This document shows, in pieces, positions 16,989 to 25,977 of a stretch of 64,000 bases of DNA; within the stretch, counting starts at the first letter, position 1, and each line of letters begins with the position of its first letter. This DNA is from Actinotalea caeni. GTDB lineage: Bacteria > Actinomycetota > Actinomycetes > Actinomycetales > Beutenbergiaceae. Under the pieces are notes generated by a model that worked only from the letters and a program-made list of their open reading frames with translations, did no database searches and was not told where the DNA came from. The stretch covers positions 310,001 to 374,000 of the forward strand of contig NZ_WNXX01000001.1 in assembly GCF_009733795.1 (NCBI RefSeq). The letters are read 5' to 3'. Made by a program: the position numbers and the translations under genes.

Positions 16989-17869
16989 CCCTTCCCGACT
17001 ACGTCCTCGGCACCTTCGTCACCCCGTCCGCGCGCGATGCGCGGCAGGTCCTCGACCTCGTGCAGGCCGCCGACCGCGGCGGGCTCGACCTCGTGACGTT
17101 CCAGGACCACCCGTACCAGCCGGCGTTCCTCGACACCTCGACGCTGCTCGCGTTCGCCGCCGCCCGCACCGAGCGGGTGCACCTGGCCGCGAACGTCGCG
17201 AACCTGCCGCTGCGCCCGCCGGCGGTGCTGGCACGAGCCGCCGCGTCGCTAGACATCCTCAGCGGCGGCCGGTTCGAGCTCGGCATCGGCGCGGGCGGCT
17301 TCCCCGACGCGATCGCCGCGATGGGCGGGCGCCGGCTGACCCCCGGCCAGGGCGTCGAGGCGCTCCGCGAGGGCATCGGCATCATCCGGCAGGTGTGGGA
17401 CACCGAGACCCGCGGCGGCATCCGCGTCGAGGGCACCTACTACCGCGCCGCCGGCATGAAGCGCGGCCCGCGCCCGGTCCACGACATCGGGATCTGGGTC
17501 GGTGCGTACAAGCCGCGCATGCTCGCGCTCACCGGTGAGCTCGGCGACGGCTGGCTGCCGTCGTGGAGCTACCTGCCGGACGGCTGGGCCAGCTACGCCG
17601 AGATGAACGCCCGTATCGACGACGCCGCCGCCGCGGCGGGTCGCCGCCCGGAGCAGGTGCGCCGCATGCTCAACGTCATGGGTGGCAGCTTTGGGCCGTC
17701 GTCCGACGAGCTGCTGAGCGGACCGCCGCGCGTGTGGGTCGAGCAGCTGCTCGAGGCGCGCCACGAGCACCGGGTCGACGGCGTGCTCCTCGCGACCGAC
17801 GACCTCGCCACCACCGAGCGGTTCGCCGCCGAGGTGGCGCCGGCGGTGCGCGAGCAGCTCGCCGCCTGA
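16985..17869 (+). CDS. LLM-class (luciferase-like) flavin-dependent oxidoreductase
   Basis: 294 residues, a TIM barrel of the bacterial luciferase/F420-dependent reductase superfamily: VLDLVQAADRGGLDLVTFQDHPYQP, the cis-peptide region RVHLAANVANLPLRPPAVLARAAASLDILSGGRFELGIGAG (about 60-100), IWVGAYKPRMLALTGELGDGWLPSW and a C-terminal helix. Whether it uses FMN or F420 is not decidable by eye; the AAASLDILSGGRFELGIGAG form is common to both. The ATG overlaps the TGA of the upstream FAD enzyme, indicating an operon under the MarR-controlled promoter. It ends 18 bp from the convergent ThpR gene. Confidence 0.88.
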   Translation: MTLPDYVLGTFVTPSARDARQVLDLVQAADRGGLDLVTFQDHPYQPAFLDTSTLLAFAAARTERVHLAANVANLPLRPPAVLARAAASLDILSGGRFELGIGAGGFPDAIAAMGGRRLTPGQGVEALREGIGIIRQVWDTETRGGIRVEGTYYRAAGMKRGPRPVHDIGIWVGAYKPRMLALTGELGDGWLPSWSYLPDGWASYAEMNARIDDAAAAAGRRPEQVRRMLNVMGGSFGPSSDELLSGPPRVWVEQLLEARHEHRVDGVLLATDDLATTERFAAEVAPAVREQLAA

Positions 17870-17887
17870 GGGCGGCGCCGGCCCCGC

Positions 17888-18445
17888 TCAGCCGCCGAGC
17901 GGCACCTCGGCCTCGACCTCGTAGCGGGGCGCGCCGCCCCGGCCCTCCCCCAGGTGCGAGCTGAGGAGCGTGACGGTCTCGGCGCGCCAGTCCGGCCCGC
18001 GGTACACCGCGAGCGCGCGGACCACGCGCCCGAGGTCGAGCCCGCGCGACCGGCGGCCCGATCGGGCGATCGTCACGTGCGGGCGAGCGGGCCCGTCGTC
18101 GCGCTCGTCGGCGAGCACCGCCGCGGCGTCGGCCATGAGGTCCCGCAGCCGCGCGACCTCGCCGCCCACGCCGAGCCACAGCGTGCGACCGGAGAAGGCG
18201 CCCGCGCCGCTGAGGTGCAGCGTCGGCGGCGGCGTGGCCGCGACCCGGTCCGCGAGCGCGTCGACGACGTCGGGGAGCGCGCCGTCGGGCACCGGGCCGT
18301 AGAAGGCGAGCGTGATGTGCAGGTTCTCGCGCGGCACCCAGCGCAACCCCTGCAGGGCGCCGCCCCGCAGCTCGGCGGTGGCGTGCTCGACCCCGTCGAG
18401 GACCGGTGCCGGCGGCACCAGCGCGGCGAACAGCCTCAGGACCAC
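17888..18445 (-). CDS. thpR: RNA 2',3'-cyclic phosphodiesterase (2'-5' RNA ligase family)
   Basis: 185 residues with the two H-x-T/S motifs of the 2H phosphoesterase superfamily: NLHITLAF (about 41-48) and RPHVTIAR (about 121-128), plus RLFAALVPP at the N-terminus and RWVPRENLH before the first motif. ThpR opens 2',3'-cyclic phosphates in RNA and can reverse-ligate tRNA halves in vitro. The start is GTG 18445, overlapping the end of the kinase gene by 10 bp, so it is the last gene of a three-gene operon (methyltransferase, kinase, thpR). Confidence 0.9.
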   Translation of the reverse strand: MVLRLFAALVPPAPVLDGVEHATAELRGGALQGLRWVPRENLHITLAFYGPVPDGALPDVVDALADRVAATPPPTLHLSGAGAFSGRTLWLGVGGEVARLRDLMADAAAVLADERDDGPARPHVTIARSGRRSRGLDLGRVVRALAVYRGPDWRAETVTLLSSHLGEGRGGAPRYEVEAEVPLGG

Positions 18446-19077
18446 GGCACCACGAGGTCGGCGCGGTCGCGGGTCCGGCGGATCAGCGCGGCGTTGGTCT
18501 CGTCGGAGCCGTCGGTGAACGCCCTCGCACGCTCGGGCGTCTTCCCGTTGGCGACGTGCCGCTCATAGAGCCGGCGACGACGGACCTCGGGGTCGACGTC
18601 GACGTACCAGGTCTCGTCGAGCAGCGCCGGCACGCGGTCCCAGGGTGGCGCGTCGACGAGGAGGTAGTTGCCCTCGGTGACGACCACGGGCACGTCGGGC
18701 GGCACGGGCAGCGCCGACCCCAGCGAGGACTCGAGCGCACCGCGCACGTAGACCGGCGCGTAGACGACGTCGTCGTCGGGGTCGCGCAGCCGGCGCAGCA
18801 GCGCGACGTAGCCGGCGCCGTCGAAGGTGTCGATCGCGCCCTTGCGGTCGGCGCGCCCGAGGCGCTCGAGCTCGCTGTTCGCGAGGTGGAAGCCGTCCAT
18901 CGGGACGACGACGGCCCCGACGCCGGCCGCACGCAGCGCCTCGGCGAGCGCCGCCGTCAGCGTCGACTTGCCTGCTCCGGGCTCGCCGACGACGCCCACG
19001 AGCACGCGCGGCCGCCGCGCCGCCAGCGCGAGCACCCGTTCGCGCAGCGTCGCGATCGTCGCGGCCGGGACGGTCAC
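18436..19077 (-). CDS. Nucleoside/nucleotide kinase family protein (P-loop, PanK/uridine-kinase fold)
   Basis: 213 residues. VGVVGEPGAGKSTLTAALAEAL is the Walker A loop (Lys34); VVVPMDGFHLANSELERLGRADRKGAIDTFD holds the catalytic DGFH and the R-K-G-x-x-D-T-F-D box characteristic of the PRK09270-like kinases related to pantothenate kinase and YggC. VVVTEGNYLLVDAPPW is Walker B-like, and ERHVANGKTPERARAFTDGSDETNA is the lid. The phosphorylated substrate is unknown. The GTG at 19077 overlaps the methyltransferase stop (GTGA). Confidence 0.82.
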   Translation of the reverse strand: MTVPAATIATLRERVLALAARRPRVLVGVVGEPGAGKSTLTAALAEALRAAGVGAVVVPMDGFHLANSELERLGRADRKGAIDTFDGAGYVALLRRLRDPDDDVVYAPVYVRGALESSLGSALPVPPDVPVVVTEGNYLLVDAPPWDRVPALLDETWYVDVDPEVRRRRLYERHVANGKTPERARAFTDGSDETNAALIRRTRDRADLVVPWS

Positions 19078-19865
19078 GGCTGCGCGCGTCGGTGCGCGGA
19101 CGCGGACGCATACAGGCACAAGGTGGCGGCCATCGCGAGGTTGAGGCTCTCCGCGCGACCGTGGATCGGGATGCGCACGACGGCGTCGGCAGCCTCCCGC
19201 GTGCGCCGGTCGAGGCCGTGCGCCTCGTTGCCGAACACCCACAGCGTGGGGCGGGCGAGGGGTGCGTCGTCGAGCACGACGTCGCCGGCGCCGTCGGCCG
19301 CGAGCACCTGCAGCCCGGCGGCCCGTGCCTGCTCCGCCACCTCGACGGGCTCGGGGCCGTCGACCACCGGCAGGTGGAACAGCGAGCCCGCGGTGGAGCG
19401 GACGACCTTCGGGTTGTGGACGTCGACGCTCGCCGCGGTCAGCACGACGGCGTCCGCCCCCGCGGCGTCCGCCGCCCGGATCACCGTGCCCGCGTTGCCC
19501 GGGTCACGGACCTCGGCGAGGCACGCGACGAGCCGCGCGCCGCCGAGCACGTCGACGAGAGGCGCGTCCTCGCGGTCGCGCAGCACCGCGAGCACGCCCT
19601 GCGCGTCGGGGCTCATCTCGGCGACGACCTCCGGCGCCGCGAGATGCACGTGCAGCTGCGCCGCCTCGGCGGTGTCGATGATCTCCGGGTGGCGCTGCGA
19701 CGCCTCGACCGTGAGGTAGACGTCGCGCACCGCTGCCGCAGCGTGCGCGACCGCCTCCCGCACGCCCTGCGGACCCTCGACGAGGTACTGCCGCTGCCGC
19801 TGCCGCACCGACCGGCGGCCCAGCGCGCGCACCGCCCGGACCCGGTCGGCGCGGGGGTTCGTCAT
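19074..19865 (-). CDS. SpoU/TrmH-family rRNA or tRNA 2'-O-methyltransferase
   Basis: 263 residues. The SPOUT knot motifs are complete: motif 1 VRDPGNAGTVIRAADAAGADAVVL (about 120-143), motif 2 LWVFGNEAHGLDRRTREAADAVVRIPI (about 205-231) and motif 3 AESLNLAMAATLCLYA (about 234-249). An N-terminal SpoU substrate-binding domain (QRQYLVEGPQGVREAV) is present. This gene class sits between rplT and pheS in many actinomycetes and is annotated as a 23S rRNA methyltransferase (TsnR/RlmB-like). The ATG at 19865 has GGAG 5 nt upstream; a GTG four codons earlier is an alternative. It overlaps the kinase gene by 4 bp. Confidence 0.88.
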   Translation of the reverse strand: MTNPRADRVRAVRALGRRSVRQRQRQYLVEGPQGVREAVAHAAAAVRDVYLTVEASQRHPEIIDTAEAAQLHVHLAAPEVVAEMSPDAQGVLAVLRDREDAPLVDVLGGARLVACLAEVRDPGNAGTVIRAADAAGADAVVLTAASVDVHNPKVVRSTAGSLFHLPVVDGPEPVEVAEQARAAGLQVLAADGAGDVVLDDAPLARPTLWVFGNEAHGLDRRTREAADAVVRIPIHGRAESLNLAMAATLCLYASASAHRRAQP

Positions 19866-19919
19866 GATCTCCGGCACCGGGCCATTGTGCTGCACGAGCA
19901 GCCCTCCCCCACGCACGAC

Positions 19920-19950
19920 GACGCCCCCGTCACCAGGTGACGGGGGCGTC
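19920..19950 (-). terminator. Terminator of the infC-rpmI-rplT operon
   Basis: A perfect 14-bp stem (GACGCCCCCGTCAC and its reverse complement) with a 3-nt loop CAG lies 19 bp beyond the rplT stop. There is no U-tract, as is usual in actinobacteria. It is one of the strongest hairpins in the window and should end the ribosomal transcript before the methyltransferase gene. Confidence 0.8.
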
Positions 19951-19968
19951 GCAGCAGTGCGGGGCGAC

Positions 19969-20349
19969 TCAGGCGGCCGGGGCGTTGACGTCCTCCGGGA
20001 GCGCCTTCTTCGCGACCTCGACGAGCGCCGTGAAGGCGGCCGCGTCGCTGACGGCGATCTCCGCCAGAGCGCGCCGGTCCACCTCGACACCCGCGGCCTT
20101 CAGGCCCTGGATGAGGCGGTTGTAGGTGAGGCCGTTCTGACGCGCCGCGGCGTTGATCCGCTGGATCCACAGCCGGCGGAAGTCGCCCTTGCGGGCGCGG
20201 CGGTCACGGTAGGCGTAGGTGAGCGAGTGCGTCACCTGCTCCTTGGCCTTGCGGTACAGACGCGAGCGCTGGCCGCGGTAACCGCTGGCGCGCTCGAGGG
20301 TCGTCCGGCGCTTCTTCTGGGCGTTTACTGCCCGCTTGACGCGTGCCAC
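19969..20349 (-). CDS. rplT: 50S ribosomal protein L20
   Basis: 126 residues of bL20: [26 protein letters not shown], a basic extended N-terminus that threads into 23S rRNA, then the globular [27 protein letters not shown] and LAEIAVSD core. L20 is needed for early 50S assembly. The start is GTG 20349 with AAGGAG 7 nt upstream. It is the last gene of infC-rpmI-rplT and is followed by a strong terminator. Confidence 0.98.
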   Translation of the reverse strand: MARVKRAVNAQKKRRTTLERASGYRGQRSRLYRKAKEQVTHSLTYAYRDRRARKGDFRRLWIQRINAAARQNGLTYNRLIQGLKAAGVEVDRRALAEIAVSDAAAFTALVEVAKKALPEDVNAPAA

Positions 20350-20393
20350 GTCTTACTCCTTGCTTCGTTTGGTCTCGAACCGGGCCCGGGGGC

Positions 20394-20588
20394 TCAGCGG
20401 CCGAGCAGCTTCTTCACGTTCTTGACGTCGGCAGGGCTGACCACGACGTCGTTCACGAGGCGGGCGGCCTGGCGGGCGCTGCGCTCCTGGAACTTGTGGA
20501 CGTGGCGCGCGCGCTGGCGCATGATCTTGCCCGACCCGGTGACCCGGAAGCGCTTCTTGGCACCCGAGTTCGTCTTGTTCTTCGGCAT
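20394..20588 (-). CDS. rpmI: 50S ribosomal protein L35
   Basis: 64 residues: MPKNKTNSGAKKRFRVTGSGKIMRQRARHVHKFQE..., the standard bL35 pattern (K-x-K-T-x-S-G-A-K-K-R-F, then G-K-I). The ATG at 20588 has a purine-rich AGGAGAG upstream. It sits between infC and rplT, 44 bp from rplT, in the conserved order. Confidence 0.97.
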   Translation of the reverse strand: MPKNKTNSGAKKRFRVTGSGKIMRQRARHVHKFQERSARQAARLVNDVVVSPADVKNVKKLLGR

Positions 20589-20627
20589 CTCTCGTCTCTC
20601 CTGCTGTGCTGTACCGGGCTGAGGCTG

Positions 20628-21212
20628 TCAGCCGGCCTGCTCCGCCTGCTCGTCCGAGCGGGTCTCCTGCGCGCGCTTGCGCTGCTCTCGCTGTGCGTCG
20701 GCCTTCTTCTTGTTCGGCCCGAGCACCATGGTCATGTTGCGGCCGTCCAGCCGCGGGGTGGACTCGACGTGCCCCAGCTCGGCGACGTCCTCGGCCAGCC
20801 GCTGCAGCAGCCGCATGCCCATCTCGGGGCGGGACTGCTCGCGGCCGCGGAACATGATCATCACCTTGACCTTGTCGCCGGCCTTGAGGAAGCGCTCGAC
20901 GTGGCCCTTCTTGGTGCCGTAGTCGTGCGGGTCGATCTTCAGCCGGAACCGGATCTCCTTGAGGACCGTGTTCGCCTGGTTGCGTCGCGCGTCGCGCGCC
21001 TTCATGTCGGACTCGTACTTGAACTTGCCGTAGTCCATGAGCTTGGCGACGGGCGGTCGCGCGTCGGGAGCGACCTCGACCAGGTCGAGATCTGCCTCCG
21101 CGGCCAACCTGAGCGCGTCCTCGACGCGGACGATGCCGACCTGCTCGCCGTTGGGGCCGACCAGGCGCACCTCGGCAACTCGGATGCGCTCGTTGATGCG
21201 TGGCTCGCTGAT
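20628..21212 (-). CDS. infC: Translation initiation factor IF-3, with a probable ATC start codon
   Basis: 194 residues. N-domain [28 protein letters not shown]...[30 protein letters not shown], linker, then C-domain [54 protein letters not shown]-3 binds the 30S subunit and enforces correct start codons. No ATG, GTG or TTG lies at the expected place. Instead an ATC (21212-21210) directly precedes SEPRIN, with GAGGAG exactly 5 nt upstream. IF-3 genes in other bacteria use AUU/AUC so that IF-3 represses its own translation. A C-terminal tail of ~20 charged residues ([17 protein letters not shown]) exceeds the core fold. Confidence 0.95.
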   Translation of the reverse strand: MSEPRINERIRVAEVRLVGPNGEQVGIVRVEDALRLAAEADLDLVEVAPDARPPVAKLMDYGKFKYESDMKARDARRNQANTVLKEIRFRLKIDPHDYGTKKGHVERFLKAGDKVKVMIMFRGREQSRPEMGMRLLQRLAEDVAELGHVESTPRLDGRNMTMVLGPNKKKADAQREQRKRAQETRSDEQAEQAG

Positions 21213-21516
21213 AGGTACTCCTCGTGTCGTCGTCTTCTGCCACCGCACACGAGGAAGGCCCTCGGTGCGGGTGCGCACGGAGGGCCTCGGTCACGGTCCG
21301 GAGGACGGGGCTCGCCTGCGCGCGCCACGTCTGCGGACCGGTCTACCCGGGCCCTGTCGTCTCGCTGAGCCGGAGCTCGCGAGCCTGTCGGGCCGAGGTG
21401 GGAGAGATCTCCGCTTGCACCCTGGTCCCAACACCGTGCGCACCCGAGGCATTCCTGCCGCGTGCTCGCACGCCGAACGAGACCAGTCGGTCGGGGTCCA
21501 GAGTAGCAGACGCCGG
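21213..21516 (-). promoter_or_regulatory. infC operon leader with a 14-bp hairpin
   Basis: This 304-bp gene-free stretch is the leader of infC-rpmI-rplT. On the minus strand 21287-21256 forms a 14-bp stem with one mismatch and a GGTG loop, ending 43 nt before the ATC start. It could act as an attenuator or as an L20/IF-3-responsive leader, as known for this operon in other phyla, but the sequence alone does not show an alternative structure. No convincing promoter or leader ORF was picked out in the rest. Confidence 0.45.
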
Positions 21517-22233
21517 CTAGCGGCCGAGCACGGCCCGCACGGCGACGGAGTCGACGAGGTCGACCACCTCCTCGGCGGCGGCGAGCTGCTGCTGGCACGC
21601 CTGCAGGGTCGCCGTCACCGCACGCTCGTCCCACGGCTGCGGGCGTGGCTCCAGGTGCACGACCACCGTGACCTCGGTGTCCCTGCCCGGCTCGAGCGCG
21701 ACGGCCTGCACCCCGGGCACCGGGGTCAGCGCGACGCGCAGCGCCTCGTGCACGACCGGGTTGCGCAGCGCCGGCAGCCAGGGCTCCCCCAGCGCGATCG
21801 CCCGCACCGCGGGCCGGGGCACGAGCACCGATGCCGTGCCCGGGTCGAGCACGAGCAGCCCGGCCGCCTCGGTGCCCGCCGCGAGCGCGGCCCGCCGGCC
21901 CTCGACCGGGACCGGCCGCGCGTCGGCGCGCCACGCGTGCATGGCGGCGACACCCGAGAACACCGGGATGACGGCGCGGCCGTCCGGGGCGGCGACCGTC
22001 ACCATCGCGGTGTGGGCGCTCTTCTCCCCCGCGACCCCGTGCGCGCCGGGCTCGTCCATCTCGTCCAGCCGCGCGACCACCGGGATCAGCACCCGCTCGG
22101 TGCGCAGCGCCTCGACGACGGCCGCGAGCCGGCCGGCCGGGTCCGCCTGCGTCAGTGCCGCCGCGAGCGCGGCCGGGGCGCTGCCGTCGTCGCCCCCGAA
22201 CGGCGAGGACGGCGGCAGCGCGCGACCGGTCAC
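21517..22233 (-). CDS. SseB-family protein
   Basis: 238 residues. The pattern RVLIPVVA..., [59 protein letters not shown] (about 45-125) is the SseB N-terminal domain, and the C-terminal half ([29 protein letters not shown]) resembles the SseB C-terminal ligand-binding-like region. SseB-like genes commonly follow priA in actinobacterial his loci; their function is not known. The GTG at 22233 overlaps the priA stop (GTGA). The infC leader follows. Confidence 0.75.
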   Translation of the reverse strand: MTGRALPPSSPFGGDDGSAPAALAAALTQADPAGRLAAVVEALRTERVLIPVVARLDEMDEPGAHGVAGEKSAHTAMVTVAAPDGRAVIPVFSGVAAMHAWRADARPVPVEGRRAALAAGTEAAGLLVLDPGTASVLVPRPAVRAIALGEPWLPALRNPVVHEALRVALTPVPGVQAVALEPGRDTEVTVVVHLEPRPQPWDERAVTATLQACQQQLAAAEEVVDLVDSVAVRAVLGR

Positions 22234-22958
22234 GGGCGGCCGGCGACGTCCAGCGCCTCGGGCAGCGTGAACGCGCCCGCGTAGAGCGCCTTGCCGACGA
22301 TCGCGCCCTCGACGCCGATCTCGACCAGGCCGGTGAGCGCGCGGATGTCGTCGAGGCTCGAGATGCCGCCGGAGGCGACCACGGGCGCCGTCGTCGCCTC
22401 GCAGACCTGCCGCAGCAGGTCGAGGTTCGGGCCGCGCATGGTGCCGTCCTTGGTGACGTCGGTGACGACGTAGCGTGCGCAGCCGTCGCGGTCGAGACGC
22501 GCGAGCGTCTCCCACAGGTCGCCGCCCTCCGACGTCCAGCCGCGCGCGGCCAGCGTCGTGCCCCGCACGTCGAGCCCGACGGCGATCCGGTCGCCGTGCT
22601 CGGCGATCATCCGCGCGGTCCACGCCGGGTCCTCCAGCGCCGCGGTCCCGAGGTTGACGCGCCGGCAACCGGTCCGCAGCGCGCGGGCGAGCGACTCGTC
22701 GTCGCGGATGCCGCCCGACAGCTCGACGTCGACGTCCAGCATCCCGACGACCTCGGCGAGCAGCTCGGCGTTCGAGCCACGGCCGAAGGCGGCGTCGAGG
22801 TCGACGAGGTGGATCCACTCGGCGCCGTCGCGCTGCCACGCCAGCGCGGCCTCGACCGGCGACCCGTAGGAGGTCTCGGAGCCGGCCTCGCCCTGGACGA
22901 GTCGCACGGCCTGGCCGTCGGCGACGTCGACGGCGGGCAGCAGCTGGAGTCGTGTCAC
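22230..22958 (-). CDS. priA: Bifunctional HisA/TrpF phosphoribosyl isomerase A
   Basis: 242 residues, (beta/alpha)8 barrel. [33 protein letters not shown] carries the first catalytic Asp; [58 protein letters not shown] (second catalytic Asp in TDVTKDGT) and [11 protein letters not shown] follow. The sequence matches actinobacterial PriA, which isomerises both ProFAR (histidine) and PRA (tryptophan), replacing a separate TrpF. The GTG at 22958 is preferred: AGAGG lies 6 nt upstream and the protein then begins four residues before LLPAVD as in known PriA. A GTG at 22976 overlapping hisH is the alternative. Confidence 0.95.
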   Translation of the reverse strand: MTRLQLLPAVDVADGQAVRLVQGEAGSETSYGSPVEAALAWQRDGAEWIHLVDLDAAFGRGSNAELLAEVVGMLDVDVELSGGIRDDESLARALRTGCRRVNLGTAALEDPAWTARMIAEHGDRIAVGLDVRGTTLAARGWTSEGGDLWETLARLDRDGCARYVVTDVTKDGTMRGPNLDLLRQVCEATTAPVVASGGISSLDDIRALTGLVEIGVEGAIVGKALYAGAFTLPEALDVAGRP

Positions 22959-22972
22959 GAAGGTCCTCTCGG

Positions 22973-23590
22973 TCACAGGGTGGTCAGCCAGTTGCGCAGC
23001 AGCTCGGCGCCGGCGTCACCGGACTTCTCGGGATGGAACTGGGTCGCGCTGAGCGGCCCGTTCTCGACGGCGGCCGCGAACCGGGTGTCGCCGTGCGTCG
23101 CCCACGTGGTGCGCACGTACTCGGGCGTGGTCCGCGCGGCGTAGGAGTGCACGAAGTAGAACCGCTCCTCGCCGATGCCGTCGAAGAGCACGGTGTCGAC
23201 CGGGGGCTCGACCCGCGCCCAGCCCATGTGCGGCACGATCGGCGCGTCGAGCCGCTCGACGGTGCCGGGCCACTGGTCCAGGCCCGCGGTGCGCTCGCCG
23301 TGCTCGACGCCCTCGGTGAACATCACCTGCATGCCGACGCAGATGCCCAGCACCGGGCGCCCGCCCGCGAGGCGTCGCTCGATCAGCCGCGGCGCGCCGA
23401 CCGCCGTCAGGGCCTCCATGACATGGGCGAACGCGCCCACGCCGGGCACGACGAGGCCGTCGGCCTCGGCGACCGCGTCACGATCGGCCGTCAGCGTGAC
23501 GCCGGCGCCGACGCGCTCGAGCGCGCGCACGGCGGAGCGGACGTTGCCCGAGCCGTAGTCGAGGACGACGACGGAGCGCTGCGCGGTCAC
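22973..23590 (-). CDS. hisH: Imidazole glycerol phosphate synthase glutaminase subunit
   Basis: 205 residues, class I glutamine amidotransferase. [21 protein letters not shown] at the start, [17 protein letters not shown], the nucleophile elbow [13 protein letters not shown] (catalytic Cys ~86), FYFVHSYA, and the His-Glu of the triad in [21 protein letters not shown]. It supplies ammonia to HisF; hisF is not in this window. The GTG at 23590 overlaps the preceding gene by 4 bp. Confidence 0.96.
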   Translation of the reverse strand: MTAQRSVVVLDYGSGNVRSAVRALERVGAGVTLTADRDAVAEADGLVVPGVGAFAHVMEALTAVGAPRLIERRLAGGRPVLGICVGMQVMFTEGVEHGERTAGLDQWPGTVERLDAPIVPHMGWARVEPPVDTVLFDGIGEERFYFVHSYAARTTPEYVRTTWATHGDTRFAAAVENGPLSATQFHPEKSGDAGAELLRNWLTTL

Positions 23591-24231
23591 GGTCGGGGCC
23601 TCCTCTGCGTCTTGCGGAACAGCCGGCGCGCCTGCCACGGCGGCAGCTTCCCGGGCGGGATCGCGCCGGGGGCGTCGTCGGGCGCGACCACGCCGAGCAG
23701 CAGCTGCTCGACGACGTCGTCCGACTGCGCGAGCACGAGCCCGGAGGCGACCTGCTCGTCGGTGCGCCGGCCGCCGTTCCACTGGCTGGCGACGATCGTG
23801 CCGACGAGCCCCTCGTCGCCCTCGCCCAGCCGGGACACGAGCAGGATCGCCCCGTACCGGCTCGTGCGCGAGAGCGCGGCGGCCATCGACGTCGCGATCT
23901 CGGGCGCCTCGCCGATCAGCTCGGCGAGGTCGTCGTCGCCGTCGCCGGCGCGCTCGATGACGCGCGCGGCGAGCGCGCCGCGCGAGGTCGGGACGACGGT
24001 CGCGTCGATGCCGGCCATCGCGCACAGCCCCGCGAGCGCAGGCGCCGAGCTCACGGGCGTGAGCACGACGGCGACGATCGCGCGCGGCCGGGTGCCGCCC
24101 GGGGTGGGCGAGCCGACCGGCGGCCGGGGCGTCTCGCCGTCGGGCGTCCGAGGTCCGAACGCCCGGGCGAACTCGGCGTCGAAGTCGAAGTCGTCGGGCA
24201 GCTCGGGCAGGCCGTCGGGCGGCTGCGTCAC
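23587..24231 (-). CDS. Conserved hypothetical protein inside the his operon
   Basis: 214 residues between hisB and hisH with 4-bp overlaps on both sides (GTGA), so it is a tightly coupled member of the operon. The first ~48 residues are acidic/proline-rich ([20 protein letters not shown]) and probably disordered. The rest looks like a compact alpha/beta fold ([75 protein letters not shown]) and ends in a basic tail ([15 protein letters not shown]). It has no motif of a histidine enzyme. Its role is unknown; the position suggests a regulator or accessory of the pathway, or simple hitch-hiking. Confidence 0.75.
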   Translation of the reverse strand: MTQPPDGLPELPDDFDFDAEFARAFGPRTPDGETPRPPVGSPTPGGTRPRAIVAVVLTPVSSAPALAGLCAMAGIDATVVPTSRGALAARVIERAGDGDDDLAELIGEAPEIATSMAAALSRTSRYGAILLVSRLGEGDEGLVGTIVASQWNGGRRTDEQVASGLVLAQSDDVVEQLLLGVVAPDDAPGAIPPGKLPPWQARRLFRKTQRRPRP

Positions 24232-24863
24232 AACGCTCCCTTGGTCGAGGGCACGCCCGCGACCCGGGGGTCGCGCGCGACCGCGGCGCGCAGCGCACGC
24301 GCGAGCGCCTTGAACTGCGCCTCGACGATGTGGTGGGGGTCGCGGCCGGCGAGCACGCGCACGTGCAGGCAGATGCCCGCGTGGTGCGCGATCGACTCGA
24401 GCACGTGCCGGGTGAGGGAGCCGGTGAAGTGGCCGCCGATCAGGTGGTACTCCTGGCCCGCGGGCTCGCCGGAGTGCACGAGGTAGGGCCGCCCGGAGAT
24501 GTCGACGACGGCCTGCGCGAGCGCCTCGTCCAGCGGCACCAGGGCGTCGCCGAAGCGGGCGATGCCGACCTTGTCCCCCAGCGCCTGCGCGAGCGCCTTG
24601 CCGAGGCAGATCGCGACGTCCTCGACCGTGTGGTGGGCGTCGACGTCGGTGTCGCCGGACGCGCGGACCGTCAGGTCGATCAGGGCGTGCTTGCCGAGCG
24701 CGGTGAGCATGTGGTCGTAGAACGGCACCGTGGTGCTGATCTCGGTCGCCCCCGTGCCGTCGAGGTCGAGCTCGACGAGCACGGTGGACTCGCTCGTGCT
24801 CCGCTCGACGCGCGCGGTGCGGTGCTGCGGGGCCTCGATCGTGCTCAGCTCCGACTCGGTCAT
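24228..24863 (-). CDS. hisB: Imidazoleglycerol-phosphate dehydratase
   Basis: 211 residues. The two repeats of the IGPD fold are clear: [44 protein letters not shown] (Mn-binding DxHHxxED) and [42 protein letters not shown] (second HHxxE). [28 protein letters not shown] lies between. It dehydrates imidazole glycerol phosphate to imidazole acetol phosphate, the step before HisC. No phosphatase domain is fused. The ATG overlaps the hisC stop (ATGA). Confidence 0.97.
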   Translation of the reverse strand: MTESELSTIEAPQHRTARVERSTSESTVLVELDLDGTGATEISTTVPFYDHMLTALGKHALIDLTVRASGDTDVDAHHTVEDVAICLGKALAQALGDKVGIARFGDALVPLDEALAQAVVDISGRPYLVHSGEPAGQEYHLIGGHFTGSLTRHVLESIAHHAGICLHVRVLAGRDPHHIVEAQFKALARALRAAVARDPRVAGVPSTKGAL

Positions 24864-25966
24864 GCGCCGGTCACCTCCGTCAACGCGTCGCGAAACGCTG
24901 CCATCTCCTCGGGCGTGCCGATGCTCACCCGCAGGTACTGCTCGGGTCCAGTCTCCCGTATCAGGACGCCCCTATCGAGCAGACCCTGCCAGACCGACCG
25001 CCGGTCGGCGAACGTGCCGAACAGCACGAAGTTGGCGTCGGAGTCGACGGCGACGAACCCGCGCTCGCGCAGCCACGCGACGCAGGCGTCGCGCTCGGTC
25101 CGGATCGCCGCGACCTGCTTCTGGAGGACGTCGGCGTGCGCGAGCGCGGCACGGGCGACCGCCTGCGTGACGGCGGAGAGGTGGTAGGGCAGCCGCACCA
25201 CCCGCAGCGCGTCGACCAGCTCGGGCGCCGCGGCCAGGTAGCCGATGCGCGCGCCGGCGTAGGCGAAGGCCTTCGACATCGTGCGCGCGACCGCCAGGTG
25301 CGGGTGCTCCGGCAGCAGGGTCACCGCGCTGGGCGTGCCCTCGCGACGGAACTCCGCGTAGGCCTCGTCGACGACGAGGACGGTCGCGGCGCCGTCGGGC
25401 CCGGTGTCGCGGGTCGCCTCGGCGAGCCGGCGCGTTGTCTCGATCGGCAGCGCGGTGCCGGTCGGGTTGTTCGGGCTCGCGAGGAGGACGACGGCGGGGC
25501 GCACCCGCCGGATCTCGGCGATCGCGGCGTCGGGGTCGACTGAGAAGTCGGGCTCGCGCGGCACCACGTGCCAGCCGGTGAGGGTGTCGCGCGCGTACTC
25601 GGGGTACATCGAGTAGGTCGGGGCGAAGCTCATCGCCACGCGACCGGGACCGCCGAACGCCTGCAGCACGTGCAGCATGACCTCGTTGGACCCGTTGGCC
25701 GCCCACACGCGCGAGGCGTCCAGCCCGACGGCGCCCGACTCGGTCGCCAGGTAGCCGGCGAGCTCGGCCCGCAGGTCGAGGAAGTCCCGGTCGGGGTAGC
25801 GGTTGAGCCCGTGCGCGGCCTCCCGGACCGCCGCGACGACGGCCTCGACGACGACCTCCGGGGGCTGGTACGGGTTCTCGTTGACGTTGAGCAGCGTCGG
25901 CACGTCCAGCTGGGGCGCGCCGTAGGGCTCGAGGCCCACGAGGTCGGGGCGCAGCGGCAGGGTCAC
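24860..25966 (-). CDS. hisC: Histidinol-phosphate aminotransferase
   Basis: 368 residues, PLP fold type I. Motifs: [11 protein letters not shown] (substrate N-terminal), [52 protein letters not shown] and [20 protein letters not shown] with the Schiff-base Lys in TMSKAF. It converts imidazole acetol phosphate to histidinol phosphate. The start is GTG 25966. TAGACT (plus 25975-25980) lies 8 nt upstream and shares its TAG with the stop codon of the MFS gene, so hisC begins a new leaderless transcript of hisC-hisB-hyp-hisH-priA-sseB. Confidence 0.95.
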   Translation of the reverse strand: MTLPLRPDLVGLEPYGAPQLDVPTLLNVNENPYQPPEVVVEAVVAAVREAAHGLNRYPDRDFLDLRAELAGYLATESGAVGLDASRVWAANGSNEVMLHVLQAFGGPGRVAMSFAPTYSMYPEYARDTLTGWHVVPREPDFSVDPDAAIAEIRRVRPAVVLLASPNNPTGTALPIETTRRLAEATRDTGPDGAATVLVVDEAYAEFRREGTPSAVTLLPEHPHLAVARTMSKAFAYAGARIGYLAAAPELVDALRVVRLPYHLSAVTQAVARAALAHADVLQKQVAAIRTERDACVAWLRERGFVAVDSDANFVLFGTFADRRSVWQGLLDRGVLIRETGPEQYLRVSIGTPEEMAAFRDALTEVTGA

Positions 25967-25977
25967 GGGCCGTGAGT

